Below, one piece after another: positions 42,193 to 51,683 of a stretch of DNA of 64,000 nucleotides. Every line of letters begins with the position of its first letter. The stretch's first letter is position 1. The position numbers were made by a program, and so were the translations under genes. Source of the DNA: Dielma fastidiosa. GTDB lineage: Bacteria > Bacillota_I > Bacilli_A > Erysipelotrichales > Erysipelotrichaceae. A model generated the notes under the pieces. The model saw only the letters and a program-made list of their open reading frames with translations, did no database searches and was not told where the DNA came from. The DNA lies in assembly GCF_000313565.1 (NCBI RefSeq), contig NZ_HE578928.1:1-64000 (forward strand). Direction: 5' to 3'.

Positions 42193-43134
42193 TCAATCCT
42201 TTTTTAAATATTTACTTAACAGATCCCTGATCTTATCCGGATCATGACGAATCAGTTTACCATTAAAATTCAATAATTCTTCTTCAATCACATCATAATC
42301 ATGTTCATTTTCACGGATAATTACCGGGGTTGAACCTTCAAGATTATAACGTGACAGCACTTCCTCACTGATATCATCCTCATAGGCAAATACAGTTTGA
42401 ATGATTCCCTTGTAGGAATGCGCTTCAATCGCCTCTACATGATCCTCCAGTGAATAATTATCGGTTTCGCCGGGCTGGGTCATCGCGTTACAGAAATAAA
42501 CGCAGTTCGCTTTTGACTGCCTGATTGCATCCGTAATGCCTTCGATAATCAAATTAGGAATGACGCTGGTATATAAAGAACCAATTCCGATAACGATCAG
42601 ATCCGCATTAGCCAATGCCTCAATCGCCTGCGGTGTCGCCGTAACTTCTTCTTCATAGTAAACCTTTTGAATGCGGTTGTCGAAATTAGGGATGTTGCTT
42701 TCACCGCGGACAATCGTTCCGTCGATCATCTTAGCAAACAGCGTGATGACCTGAGTAGTTGCCGGTATGATATCACCCTTAACATTTAAAACTTTAGAAA
42801 TAGTCGCAATCGCATCCATGAAATTGCCGCTTTCCTCACTCAGCGCGGTTAAAATCAGATTTCCCAGATTGTGGCCGCCGATATCATGATCCTCACCATC
42901 AAAGCGGTAGTTCATCAAGTGTGAAAATAAGGTTTCTTCTTCTGCCAGCGCGACCATGACGTTGCGGATATCACCCATTGCCGGAATATGAAACTGGCGC
43001 CGCAGCCGGCCAGTGCTGCCGCCGTCATCAGCAACCGTTACAATTGCCGAAATATGCACATCCTCAATTTGCTTTAAGCCTCTTAAAATCACCGATAAGC
43101 CAGTACCGCCGCCAATTACGGTTATATTTTTCAT
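42193..43134 (-). CDS. yvcK: gluconeogenesis factor YvcK (CofD-like)
   Basis: 313 aa. 'ITVIGGGTGLSVILRGLKQ' at the start and 'IGNLIL...NLIVIGIGSLYTSVIPNLIIEGI' mark the CofD/YvcK (UPF0052) fold. YvcK binds UDP-GlcNAc and supports growth on gluconeogenic carbon sources and wall shape in Bacillus. Its ATG overlaps the rapZ stop (ATGA, 4 nt), so synthesis is coupled. Order rapZ-yvcK-whiA is the standard one. Confidence 0.96.
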   Translation of the reverse strand: MKNITVIGGGTGLSVILRGLKQIEDVHISAIVTVADDGGSTGRLRRQFHIPAMGDIRNVMVALAEEETLFSHLMNYRFDGEDHDIGGHNLGNLILTALSEESGNFMDAIATISKVLNVKGDIIPATTQVITLFAKMIDGTIVRGESNIPNFDNRIQKVYYEEEVTATPQAIEALANADLIVIGIGSLYTSVIPNLIIEGITDAIRQSKANCVYFCNAMTQPGETDNYSLEDHVEAIEAHSYKGIIQTVFAYEDDISEEVLSRYNLEGSTPVIIRENEHDYDVIEEELLNFNGKLIRHDPDKIRDLLSKYLKKD

Positions 43135-43994
43135 CGGTGTTTCCCCGCTTTATCACGATGCGACTTATAGCATGTATATTCCTTTGAGTAATGTTCATAA
43201 AGCCAATTGGTGATGGATACTGAACGATGCTGACCGCCGGTGCAGCCAATGCTGACCGTTAAATGATTCTTGCCTTCTTTTTGATACTGAACAAACGCAT
43301 AATCAAGAAATGACTGTAAATGCTTCAGACAATCCTGTGTCTCATCAAAGCTCATTACATAATCATAAACCGGGGCATCATCCCCCGTTAGCGTTTTTAA
43401 TTCATCGATATAATAGGGATTTGGTAAAAAGCGCACATCAAACAGCAGATCGCTGTCCATCGGAATCCCATGCTTATAACCAAAGGATACAAAGGAGATG
43501 GAAAAGACCGGCTTCTCGCCAAGCTTGAGCTGTTCCTCAATCTTATCCTTTAATTCATGCTGAGACAGCTTCGTTGTGTCGATATGAAGTATCGCACCGC
43601 GTTCCTGAAGGCCGTTAAAAAGCTCACGTTCCGCTTCGATCGCATCCTCAAGGGTATTCGCCATTTTAAAAATTAAAAATGGGTGGTGGCGTCTTGTGAA
43701 TTTATAGCGCTGAAGCAGCTTTTCATTGCTGGCATCTAAGAAAACAACGCGTACATTGACATTGATATTTTCAAAATAAGTCAGAAAGGTTGGATAATCC
43801 AGAGCTGATGTTGCCAAAGCGATATTCTGATACCGCGGATCTGGATCATTTTTGATAATTTTACCAAGGGAACTGACAAGCTGTACCGGAAATTGATCAA
43901 TGCAGTGATAGCCCATATCTTCAAGAATCGACATGGCAGTTGACTTACCGGCACCGGACATACCAGTGACTAGGACAATATTCTGTTCACTCAT
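43131..43994 (-). CDS. rapZ: RNase adapter protein RapZ (YvcJ)
   Basis: The start is the ATG at 43994 (MSEQNIVLV), 6 nt after GAGGTG. N-terminal P-loop 'GMSGAGKSTA' (residues about 10-19) and the C-terminal 'SFVSFGYKHGIPMDSDLLFDVRFLPNP' and 'VSIGCTGGQHRSVSI' signatures identify RapZ/YvcJ. In E. coli it guides RNase E in control of glucosamine-6-phosphate synthesis; in Bacillus it has nucleotide-binding activity and affects competence. It is preceded by a terminator, so it probably starts its own unit with yvcK and whiA. Confidence 0.96.
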   Translation of the reverse strand: MSEQNIVLVTGMSGAGKSTAMSILEDMGYHCIDQFPVQLVSSLGKIIKNDPDPRYQNIALATSALDYPTFLTYFENINVNVRVVFLDASNEKLLQRYKFTRRHHPFLIFKMANTLEDAIEAERELFNGLQERGAILHIDTTKLSQHELKDKIEEQLKLGEKPVFSISFVSFGYKHGIPMDSDLLFDVRFLPNPYYIDELKTLTGDDAPVYDYVMSFDETQDCLKHLQSFLDYAFVQYQKEGKNHLTVSIGCTGGQHRSVSITNWLYEHYSKEYTCYKSHRDKAGKHR

Positions 43995-44099
43995 ACTGTT
44001 CACCTCTTCTTTTATTTAGTTTACCATATTCTTTATTTTATGCACAGAAAAAGTTAGACAGAAGCTTCCGGCACAGATAATGGTAATTATTTATATGAC

Positions 44100-44125
44100 T
44101 GAAAACCAGATGCGTGAGCATCTGG
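44100..44125 (-). terminator. rho-independent terminator after trxB
   Basis: On the minus strand CCAGATGC-TCAC-GCATCTGG followed by TTTTC, a perfect 8-bp stem, between trxB and rapZ. Confidence 0.8.
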
Positions 44126-44131
44126 CAGTGT

Positions 44132-45046
44132 TTAATCTCTTAATAAATGAAAAATATTCTGAGCCGCGATAGCACCATCGCTGGCCGCTGTGATTACCTG
44201 ACGGATTTGTTTGCGTCTCACATCACCTGCCGCAAAGATGCCGGGCAGTGAAGTTTCCATTCGCTCATCGGTCAATACATAACCCGCCTCATCAAGAATC
44301 GGCAGTTCACGGCAGTAATCCGTCATTGGGTCCAAACCGATGTATGGGAAAATGCCGCTGGTTTCCAATACTTCTTCACTATCGTCTGCCAGCTTTTTAA
44401 CTTTAATACCGCAGACCTTGGCGCCATCATCAAGTATTTCCACAGGTATATAACCCATCTTGATATGTATTTTTTCATTCTTTTCTGCTTTTTCAATCAG
44501 CATCGCGTCAGCTCTGAGCTTTGAGCGCACAAGAACATTGATGCATGATGCAAACTGGCTCAGATAAAGACTTTCTTCAATGGCTGAATTACCGCCGCCG
44601 ACAATCGTAACAATCTTGTCTTTATAAAAGGCACCGTCACAGATCGCGCAGAAAGATACGCCATGACCGATATTCTTTTCTTCACCGGGGATATTCAGCT
44701 TGCGCTCAACCGTACCGCTGGCCAGCAGCAGTGTTCGGCCATGCAGTGTCGTGCCATCAGAACAAGTAACCGTTTTTGTTTCACCGTCACTGACTTTTAC
44801 TACATTGCTGCTGATCAATTCAGCTCCGAGATTCATTGCATGATTCATCATATCCATGGCCAAGGTCGTACCTTCTGCCGATTCAAGACCTGGATAATTC
44901 TCAATAATTGATGTTCTTACCAGCTTGCCGCCAGGTGCATAATTTTCAATTAATACAACCTCTAAGCCGGCTCTTGCCGCATAGATAGCCGCGCTTAAGC
45001 CAGCCGGGCCGCTGCCGATAATTATAGTGTCGTAAAGTCGCTCCAT
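44132..45046 (-). CDS. trxB: thioredoxin reductase
   Basis: The start is the ATG at 45046 (MERLYDTI), 7 nt after AGGAGG, lying inside the last codons of the lgt-ppaX gene. 304 aa with FAD motif '[17 protein letters not shown]' (11-27), redox pair Cys133/Cys136 ('FCAICDGAF') and NADPH motif '[10 protein letters not shown]'. It keeps thioredoxin reduced. The overlap with the preceding gene suggests coupled translation. Terminated at 44100-44125. Confidence 0.96.
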   Translation of the reverse strand: MERLYDTIIIGSGPAGLSAAIYAARAGLEVVLIENYAPGGKLVRTSIIENYPGLESAEGTTLAMDMMNHAMNLGAELISSNVVKVSDGETKTVTCSDGTTLHGRTLLLASGTVERKLNIPGEEKNIGHGVSFCAICDGAFYKDKIVTIVGGGNSAIEESLYLSQFASCINVLVRSKLRADAMLIEKAEKNEKIHIKMGYIPVEILDDGAKVCGIKVKKLADDSEEVLETSGIFPYIGLDPMTDYCRELPILDEAGYVLTDERMETSLPGIFAAGDVRRKQIRQVITAASDGAIAAQNIFHLLRD

Positions 45047-46494
45047 TCGTGATCCTCCTTTAGGATATCTAATAACTGAGGCATTGATGTAATTAGAACG
45101 CATGGCTTAGCCGCCTGTAATTCTTCACGGCGTGTCTTGTCAAAAGAGGCTGCCACGGAGAAGGCTGACATATTCTTACAGGTTTTGATATCACCCACTG
45201 AATCACCGACATAAACAACATTGTCAATGGAGCGGTATAATTCAGCACATGCTTTGATTAAACCTTCCGGATCAGGTTTTACCTTATTCAGCTGTTCACA
45301 GCCGACAATTACCGGAAAATAATCCTTTAAGCCGCAGTATTCCAGACCGTGAGTCACTGTCTGTACTGTTTTATTGGAAACTACACCAATATCATAATCC
45401 TCTTCTTTTAACGTTCTCAATACTTCTTCCACACCATAAAAAGGCTTTACATACTCATCATGATGGGCGAGATTGAATTTGCGGTATTCCGCGATCAATT
45501 CGTCACTGTTTACTTCAGGTATATATTTCTCAAAGCTTTCCTTCAGCGTCGGCCCTAAAAAGCCTTTGAGATCTGCAGTTGTTAATACATAATCAGGACG
45601 GTAAATCGCAAATACATGACGGAAGCTGTCAGCAATCAAAGCCTCTGTATCTAATAGTGTACCATCAAGATCAAATAACACAACTGGTTTGACCTTCTTA
45701 AACGGCCAGATATTCGCGAATAGCTTATCATATACACCAAGCAGACCTAATACGCCTAAAATAATACCGCAGATTGAAATCAGCTGGGCAACCCGAATTG
45801 GTCCCATCATCAATGAATCAGTACGCAGACCTTCCACGAAGAAACGTACTACACCATACCAGACAATGTAAGCATAAGCCATGTCACCGCGTTTTTTACG
45901 GCCATATTTCTTAAAGCCAAAATAGATCAGAATAAAACCAATCAGATTGCCGACACCCTCAAATAGATAGGTTGGCATCCGATAAGCACCATCGATAAAC
46001 ATGCCCTCTTTGATAAAGGCCGGAAAATGATTAAAGAAAGATTCTGAAACCACACCGCCAAAGGCCTCCTGATTCACAAAATTACCCCAGCGTCCGATGG
46101 CTTGCCCAATCAGCAGATTCGGCGCGCAGGCATCCGCAAACCGCCTCGCGTCAACATTTCTTTTCTTCAGGAAGAACCAGCCGAAAATAACAGCTGCGAT
46201 AACACCGCCATGGAATGCCAGACCGCCCTCCCATACATAAAAGATAGAAATCGGATCGGCAATGTACTGCTTCCATTCAAACAGGCAGTACCAAATACGC
46301 GCGCCGATATAAGCAATCGGCAGCATCATGATGAAATAATCTTCGCCAAGACTTTCTTTATAACCCATTTTTTTCAAGGTACGCTGACTCAGATAATAAG
46401 TAACCAGCGCACCGGTAAGACTAAAGATTGCATACCAAGTGATATGCAGTGAACCAAAAGACAGAAAAATCTTTGAAGTTGGAAAAAACTGCAT
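45022..46494 (-). CDS. lgt: Lgt-PpaX fusion: prolipoprotein diacylglyceryl transferase with C-terminal HAD pyrophosphatase-like domain (490 aa)
   Basis: Residues 1-265 are a full Lgt, with seven membrane helices and the motifs '[10 protein letters not shown]' (88-97) and '[14 protein letters not shown]' (134-147). A short linker (about 263-270) leads to a complete HAD phosphatase: DxDGT nucleophile motif ([11 protein letters not shown], Asp275), cap region, 'VVSNKT' motif II, 'KPDPE' motif III and 'GDSVGD' motif IV (430-435). '[12 protein letters not shown]' (337-348) is near the PpaX signature. In Bacillus ppaX is a separate gene near hprK and lgt; here they form one chain. The HAD part would face the cytoplasm. 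No frameshift is needed. Confidence 0.93.
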   Translation of the reverse strand: MQFFPTSKIFLSFGSLHITWYAIFSLTGALVTYYLSQRTLKKMGYKESLGEDYFIMMLPIAYIGARIWYCLFEWKQYIADPISIFYVWEGGLAFHGGVIAAVIFGWFFLKKRNVDARRFADACAPNLLIGQAIGRWGNFVNQEAFGGVVSESFFNHFPAFIKEGMFIDGAYRMPTYLFEGVGNLIGFILIYFGFKKYGRKKRGDMAYAYIVWYGVVRFFVEGLRTDSLMMGPIRVAQLISICGIILGVLGLLGVYDKLFANIWPFKKVKPVVLFDLDGTLLDTEALIADSFRHVFAIYRPDYVLTTADLKGFLGPTLKESFEKYIPEVNSDELIAEYRKFNLAHHDEYVKPFYGVEEVLRTLKEEDYDIGVVSNKTVQTVTHGLEYCGLKDYFPVIVGCEQLNKVKPDPEGLIKACAELYRSIDNVVYVGDSVGDIKTCKNMSAFSVAASFDKTRREELQAAKPCVLITSMPQLLDILKEDHEWSDFTTL

Positions 46495-46509
46495 CAGTAA
46501 AGCTCCTCT

Positions 46510-47448
46510 CTAATTATTTTTAGCGATAAAGTCCAGCACCCGCTGTTCAAACTCCTTCGCTGAATCCATTCCCATTTCTGATAAGGTGAAATTTGTGACC
46601 GCGGATTCAATAATAACCGCCATTGAACGGCCTTCCTTAACCGGCAGTATAATTTTTGGTATATCCACACCAAGAATCGTTTCAAATTTCTTATCCTCAA
46701 TACCCACACGATCATAATCATTATCCGGATGCCATTGCTCCAGCTGTACCACTAAGGATACTTCTACCTTATCCAGTACCGAGCTGGCCCCGAACATTCT
46801 TGAAACATTGATAATACCGATACCGCGGATTTCCAGCATCTCACGCAAAATCGTCGGCGCCCGGCCAACAATCTTATTATGAATGCGGGAACAATCCACC
46901 CGGTCATCAGCAACCAGTAAATGACCGCGCTTAATTAATTCGAGCGCGATTTCACTCTTGCCCATGCCGCTTTCACCGCTGATCATGACGCCCTTGCCAT
47001 AGATTGACAATAAACCGCCGTGACGGCTTGCGGTAGGCGCTAATTTCTCATCAAGAAAAGTTACGACATCAATAATTAACCGATAGGTTTCTGACATTGA
47101 ACGCAAAAGCGGAAAATCCTTTTCTTTCGCGATTTCCTTAAGAATCGGCGGACACATATGGCTCTTCGAAATAATAATCGCCGGTGTCACCTCATTAGTG
47201 ATGAAATCAAAGCTGATTCGCTGAGAACGTTCATCCATCGTTTCAATATAGGCAATTTCTTTATCACCGAGAATCACGACCCGTTTAGACTGTGAAAAAT
47301 CAAAGAAGCCAGCCAGCTCAAGGCCCGGACGATTCGTGTCCGCAATTACGATTGGTCTTTCTAATGACTGTTCGCTGCCTTCAATGATTTCAAAATCAAA
47401 ATAATTAACCAGATCCTTTACTTTAAGATTCGCTTCTACATTTTCCAT
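46510..47448 (-). CDS. hprK: HPr kinase/phosphorylase
   Basis: 312 aa. P-loop 'SGESGMGKSEIALELI' (157-172), catalytic His143 ('RHGG') and the C-terminal 'KxVEVSLVVQLEQW' and 'LPVKEGRSMAVIIE' (K3 loop) signatures are in place. It phosphorylates HPr at Ser46 and reverses this by phosphorolysis, which produces pyrophosphate. P-Ser-HPr activates CcpA. The next gene fuses lgt to a PpaX-like pyrophosphatase, which would remove that product. It follows uvrA without a gap. The PTS and cre sites in this window are its expected outputs. Confidence 0.96.
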   Translation of the reverse strand: MENVEANLKVKDLVNYFDFEIIEGSEQSLERPIVIADTNRPGLELAGFFDFSQSKRVVILGDKEIAYIETMDERSQRISFDFITNEVTPAIIISKSHMCPPILKEIAKEKDFPLLRSMSETYRLIIDVVTFLDEKLAPTASRHGGLLSIYGKGVMISGESGMGKSEIALELIKRGHLLVADDRVDCSRIHNKIVGRAPTILREMLEIRGIGIINVSRMFGASSVLDKVEVSLVVQLEQWHPDNDYDRVGIEDKKFETILGVDIPKIILPVKEGRSMAVIIESAVTNFTLSEMGMDSAKEFEQRVLDFIAKNN

Positions 47449-50274
47449 TTATCGTTTACCCTCCAGCACGCGTTTCAGATAGATACCTGTATAGCTGTGC
47501 TCACAAGCCGCAACCTGTTCAGGTGTACCGCTAACCATAATCTGACCGCCTTCATCGCCGCCTTCCGGTCCAATATCAATAATCCAGTCAGCGCATTTAA
47601 TGATATCGAGATTATGCTCAATAACCAACACGGTATCGCCATTATCCACAATACGCTGTAAAACCTCAAGCAGCTTCGCGACATCGCTTGTATGCAGACC
47701 GGTTGTCGGTTCATCTAAAACAAACAGCGTCTTGCCGGTTGCCTTGCGCTGCAGCTCACTGGCTAATTTAACACGCTGTGCCTCACCGCCGGAAAGCGTG
47801 GTCGCGCTTTGTCCTAATTTCACATAGCCAAGCCCCACATCCTTCAGCGTCTGCAAGCGATGACGAATCTTATGTACGTTATGGAAGAAATCAATCGCCT
47901 CCTCCACACTCATTTCTAAAACATCATAGATGCTCTTGCCCTTATAGGTGCAAGCCAATGTTTCTTCATTATAACGGCGTCCCTCACACTGATCACAAGG
48001 CACGTAGACATCCGGTAAGAAATGCATTGAAATACGCAGAATGCCATCACCCTGACACGCTTCACAGCGGCCGCCCTTTACGTTAAAGGAGAAACGTCCC
48101 TTGTCAAAGCCGCGGATTTTAGCTTCGGCAGTCTGTGCGAATAAATCACGGATATCATCAAAAACACCTGTATAGGTAGCTGGATTTGACCGCGGTGTAC
48201 GGCCGATTGGGTCCTGTGAAATATCAATGATCTTATCAATATGCTGGAGACCTTTAATTTTCTTACATTTCCCCGGCAGCACCTTCATACGTCCTAAGGA
48301 ATGCTGAATTCCTTTAGATAATACTTCATTAACCAATGAGCTCTTACCGCTGCCTGAAACACCGGTTACCACAATCAATTTACCCAACGGAAATTTAACT
48401 GTCACGTCTTTTAAATTATTTTCACAAGCGCCGACAACTTCAAGGCATAAACCATTGCCCTTTTTTCGCGTTTCAGGAATCGCGATTTGCTTTCTTCCTG
48501 ATAGATAGGCACCCGTAATTGAATCTGGATTTTCCATTACCTCAGCCGGGGTACCAGCAGCAACAACCTCACCGCCGTGAATGCCGGCACCTGGCCCGAT
48601 ATCAATCAGATAATCACTGGCCCGCATTGTATCTTCATCATGCTCGACAACAATCAATGAATTACCTAAATCACGCATCGCTTTTAACGAAGCAATCAGC
48701 CGGTCATTATCACGCTGATGCAGACCGATACTCGGCTCATCGAGCACATACAGCACACCTGATAAATGCGAACCAATCTGGGTAGCCAGACGAATACGCT
48801 GGGCTTCACCGCCGGAAAGCGTACCAGCCAGACGATCCAAGGTCAGATAATCGAGACCTACATCACTCAAAAACTGCAGACGCTCACGGATCTCTTTCAA
48901 AATCAAGCGGGCAATCTCCTGCTGCTGTTTATTCAGCTGCATCTGCCCCAAGAAAACCAATGACTGTTTCACCGACATCTGCGTCCATTCAAAAATATTC
49001 AAGCCGCAGACACGCACTGACAACGCCTGCTCATTCAGACGCTTACCGCCGCAGACAGGACATGGTGCTTCTGATAAGAAAGTCGCATACCATTCACGGC
49101 TCATCTGTGAAGTAGTTTCCATGAAACGGCGCTCAATCAATGTGCAGACACCTTCAATAAATTCAACCTTTCTAAAGCTCGTTCCCGACTTAGATTCCAG
49201 CTGATAATCAATCGGTTCCGTAGAACCAAAACAAATGATATCCATTTCCTTCTTCGTCAGCTTCTCAATCGGTTTATCAATATCAATCTTATAATGATCA
49301 CATAACGCTTTAAATTTCAGCCATTCCAGATTTTCCTTAGCAATAATATTCTTATAATAAACAATACCGCCCTGACGAATCGACTTCTTACGATCCGGAA
49401 TCAAAAAATCAAGATTTACTTTTTGGGTGATACCAAGTCCCTTACATGAAGGACATGCCCCCAAAGGCGCGTTAAATGAGAAAAGCCGCGGTTCAAGTGT
49501 CGGTACACTAAAACCACAGTATTTACAGCTATAATTCTGGGAAAACAATATTTCTTCATCATTATAGGCTACTAATGCCATACCCTTGCCAAGCTTCAGC
49601 GCTGCTTCTAATGAATCCGCGATACGGGCACGGTCACTGCCCTTCACAATACGGTCAACCACGACATCAATCGTATGCTTTTTATTCTTATCAAAGCCTT
49701 CAGTTTCCTCAAGCAGCACCATGTCGCCATTATGACGGATACGCACATAACCCTCTTTCTTTAATTTATCAAGCAGATCCTTGTGTGTTCCCTTCTTATC
49801 TTTTAAAATCGGCGCTAAAATCATTAAACGTGTCTTATCCTCAAGCTCCATGACACGATCCACCATCTGTTTGATTGTCTGGCTTTCAATCGGTTCATTA
49901 TGTGTCGGACAATAAGGCACTCCGATACGAGCATATAAAAGACGCAGATAATCATAGATTTCAGTAACCGTTCCTACGGTTGAACGCGGGTTGTTGCTGG
50001 TTGTTTTCTGATCGATGGAAATCGCCGGTGACAAGCCCTCAATGGAATCAACATCCGGTTTTTCACTATTCCCTAAAAATTGTCGGGCATAGGCGCTTAA
50101 GCTTTCCATATAACGGCGCTGGCCTTCCGCATAAATCGTGTCAAAAGCCAAGGATGTTTTACCGCTTCCGGATACCCCCGTCATAATTACAAATTGATTG
50201 CGGGGGATTTCAATATCTATATTCTTCAGGTTGTTCTCACGAGCACCCTTAATCACTATTTTATCATTCTCCAT
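47449..50274 (-). CDS. uvrA: UvrABC system protein A
   Basis: 941 aa, normal length. Two ABC ATPase modules: Walker A 'GVSGSGKTSLAFDTI' near the start and 'GVSGSGKSSLVNEV' at about 640; two 'LSGGEAQR' signatures; zinc-binding Cys clusters ('CKYCGF...CPSCKGLG', 'CEACQGDG...CDQCEGRRY'). UvrA scans DNA for bulky damage and loads UvrB. The ATG at 50274 has AGGTG upstream. It starts the unit uvrA-hprK-lgt-ppaX-trxB. uvrB is separated from it by one gene. Confidence 0.97.
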   Translation of the reverse strand: MENDKIVIKGARENNLKNIDIEIPRNQFVIMTGVSGSGKTSLAFDTIYAEGQRRYMESLSAYARQFLGNSEKPDVDSIEGLSPAISIDQKTTSNNPRSTVGTVTEIYDYLRLLYARIGVPYCPTHNEPIESQTIKQMVDRVMELEDKTRLMILAPILKDKKGTHKDLLDKLKKEGYVRIRHNGDMVLLEETEGFDKNKKHTIDVVVDRIVKGSDRARIADSLEAALKLGKGMALVAYNDEEILFSQNYSCKYCGFSVPTLEPRLFSFNAPLGACPSCKGLGITQKVNLDFLIPDRKKSIRQGGIVYYKNIIAKENLEWLKFKALCDHYKIDIDKPIEKLTKKEMDIICFGSTEPIDYQLESKSGTSFRKVEFIEGVCTLIERRFMETTSQMSREWYATFLSEAPCPVCGGKRLNEQALSVRVCGLNIFEWTQMSVKQSLVFLGQMQLNKQQQEIARLILKEIRERLQFLSDVGLDYLTLDRLAGTLSGGEAQRIRLATQIGSHLSGVLYVLDEPSIGLHQRDNDRLIASLKAMRDLGNSLIVVEHDEDTMRASDYLIDIGPGAGIHGGEVVAAGTPAEVMENPDSITGAYLSGRKQIAIPETRKKGNGLCLEVVGACENNLKDVTVKFPLGKLIVVTGVSGSGKSSLVNEVLSKGIQHSLGRMKVLPGKCKKIKGLQHIDKIIDISQDPIGRTPRSNPATYTGVFDDIRDLFAQTAEAKIRGFDKGRFSFNVKGGRCEACQGDGILRISMHFLPDVYVPCDQCEGRRYNEETLACTYKGKSIYDVLEMSVEEAIDFFHNVHKIRHRLQTLKDVGLGYVKLGQSATTLSGGEAQRVKLASELQRKATGKTLFVLDEPTTGLHTSDVAKLLEVLQRIVDNGDTVLVIEHNLDIIKCADWIIDIGPEGGDEGGQIMVSGTPEQVAACEHSYTGIYLKRVLEGKR

Positions 50275-50455
50275 AATTTCACCTCGAACGTACCTATTAT
50301 ACCTTAGGTTGGTGTTTTTTGCACATTTTAAACAATGTTTTTTCTTATCTCACAATCATAATGGCAGATTTATACCGTCATCGATACTAAGTCTTTAAAC
50401 AAAGTGTTAAAAACTTCAACAGCCGCACAATTGATCGTTCTGCTGCCTTTTTATA

Positions 50456-50492
50456 GTACAAAAGGAGTGCCAGTTTCATACATGTCACTCCC
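50456..50492 (-). terminator. rho-independent terminator after the AI-2E family gene
   Basis: On the minus strand GGAGTGACA pairs with TGGCACTCC (partly), followed by TTTTGT. Located 36 bp after the stop at 50528. Confidence 0.7.
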
Positions 50493-50527
50493 TTCTGTGT
50501 TATTTCATAGATTCATTCAAACGTTCT

Positions 50528-51682
50528 TTATTCTGTTTGCTCGATCATAGCACTCGCGTCAGCCTTTTTGGCTTTTTTCAACGCAATCCGGCGCGCCACC
50601 TCATCCCCGCAGAGACGATACAGCACCGCAAATGTCGGCAGTCCCAAAAGCATTCCCATTAAGCCAAACAAACCGCCGCCTAAGGTAATCGCAAATAAAA
50701 CCCATAAACCGCTCAAACCAACTGAAGTTCCAACAACCTTATGATAGATTAAGTTGGATTCAAACTGTTGGAGACAGATGCCAAATACAATGAAGATCAC
50801 TGCCTTAATCGGTGAAACGAACACAATCAAGACCGCACAGACAAAGGTTCCGATGATTGGGCCGAAAATCGGTATGATATTCGTACAGCCAATCACAACC
50901 GCCAAAATCGGCGCATAAGGAATCTTCAAAACCAGACAGCCGATATAACACAGCACACCAATGATGACCGCTTCCACCAGCTGACCGCTGATAAAGCTTG
51001 AAAATGTACTATTAGCCATTGTTGCCGCATGATTCACATAACTATTTACTGGTTCAGGCAAAAATGCATATAAAACATTTTTCAGCTGATTCAGCAATTT
51101 TTCCTTACTGACCGTCATATAAACAGCGATAATTAATGCCAGAAATAAATTCATAATGCCATTCGTAACACCCTTGCCAATTGCCAAAAGCCGCGGCAAT
51201 AAATCAGTGGCAAAGCTCATCAGCCATTTGCTTGCTTCCCCAATCAGATTATTGATCTGTGTCAGCATTTCCTCACTGAATTCAAATTCCGCAGTCAGCT
51301 TATTGATAAATTCATTACTTTTCTCAATATAACCCGGAACATTATCGATTAACATCCCGATACTTTCCTGAAGCTGCGGCGCAATGATTCTGATAATCAC
51401 AAAGAAAATCAAAAGAATTGTTACCAAAGCCAGTACCGCTGCCAATGCTTTGCGGTATTTCATCTGTTCCGGCAGTTTATTCAAATAAAATTTCAAAGGT
51501 ATATTAAAGACATAAGCAATTCCAACCGCAATGAAAAAGGGTGAAATCAAATCAAGAATCTTGCCGATAAATGCCAATATTGGCTGATAATTAATCAGCG
51601 CAAAAATAAGCAGGACTGAATATGTAATAATTAAGAGTACATTCTTTACCGTCAGCTGTTTAACTTTTGTACTTCCCAGCAT
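50528..51682 (-). CDS. AI-2E family (UPF0118/PerM-like) membrane protein (384 aa)
   Basis: The start is the ATG at 51682 (GAGGGGTG, 6 nt upstream), overlapping the uvrB stop. Eight hydrophobic helices and the family patterns ('ILDLISPFFIAVGIAYVFNIPLK', 'IPYAPILAVVIGCTNIIPIFGPIIGTF') place it in the AI-2E transporter family (TqsA, YtvI, PerM). Despite the name, most members have unknown substrates, such as ions or osmolytes. It has a basic-acidic mixed C-terminus. It is between uvrB and uvrA, a break in the common uvrB-uvrA pairing. Confidence 0.9.
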   Translation of the reverse strand: MLGSTKVKQLTVKNVLLIITYSVLLIFALINYQPILAFIGKILDLISPFFIAVGIAYVFNIPLKFYLNKLPEQMKYRKALAAVLALVTILLIFFVIIRIIAPQLQESIGMLIDNVPGYIEKSNEFINKLTAEFEFSEEMLTQINNLIGEASKWLMSFATDLLPRLLAIGKGVTNGIMNLFLALIIAVYMTVSKEKLLNQLKNVLYAFLPEPVNSYVNHAATMANSTFSSFISGQLVEAVIIGVLCYIGCLVLKIPYAPILAVVIGCTNIIPIFGPIIGTFVCAVLIVFVSPIKAVIFIVFGICLQQFESNLIYHKVVGTSVGLSGLWVLFAITLGGGLFGLMGMLLGLPTFAVLYRLCGDEVARRIALKKAKKADASAMIEQTE

Positions 51683-51683
51683 T

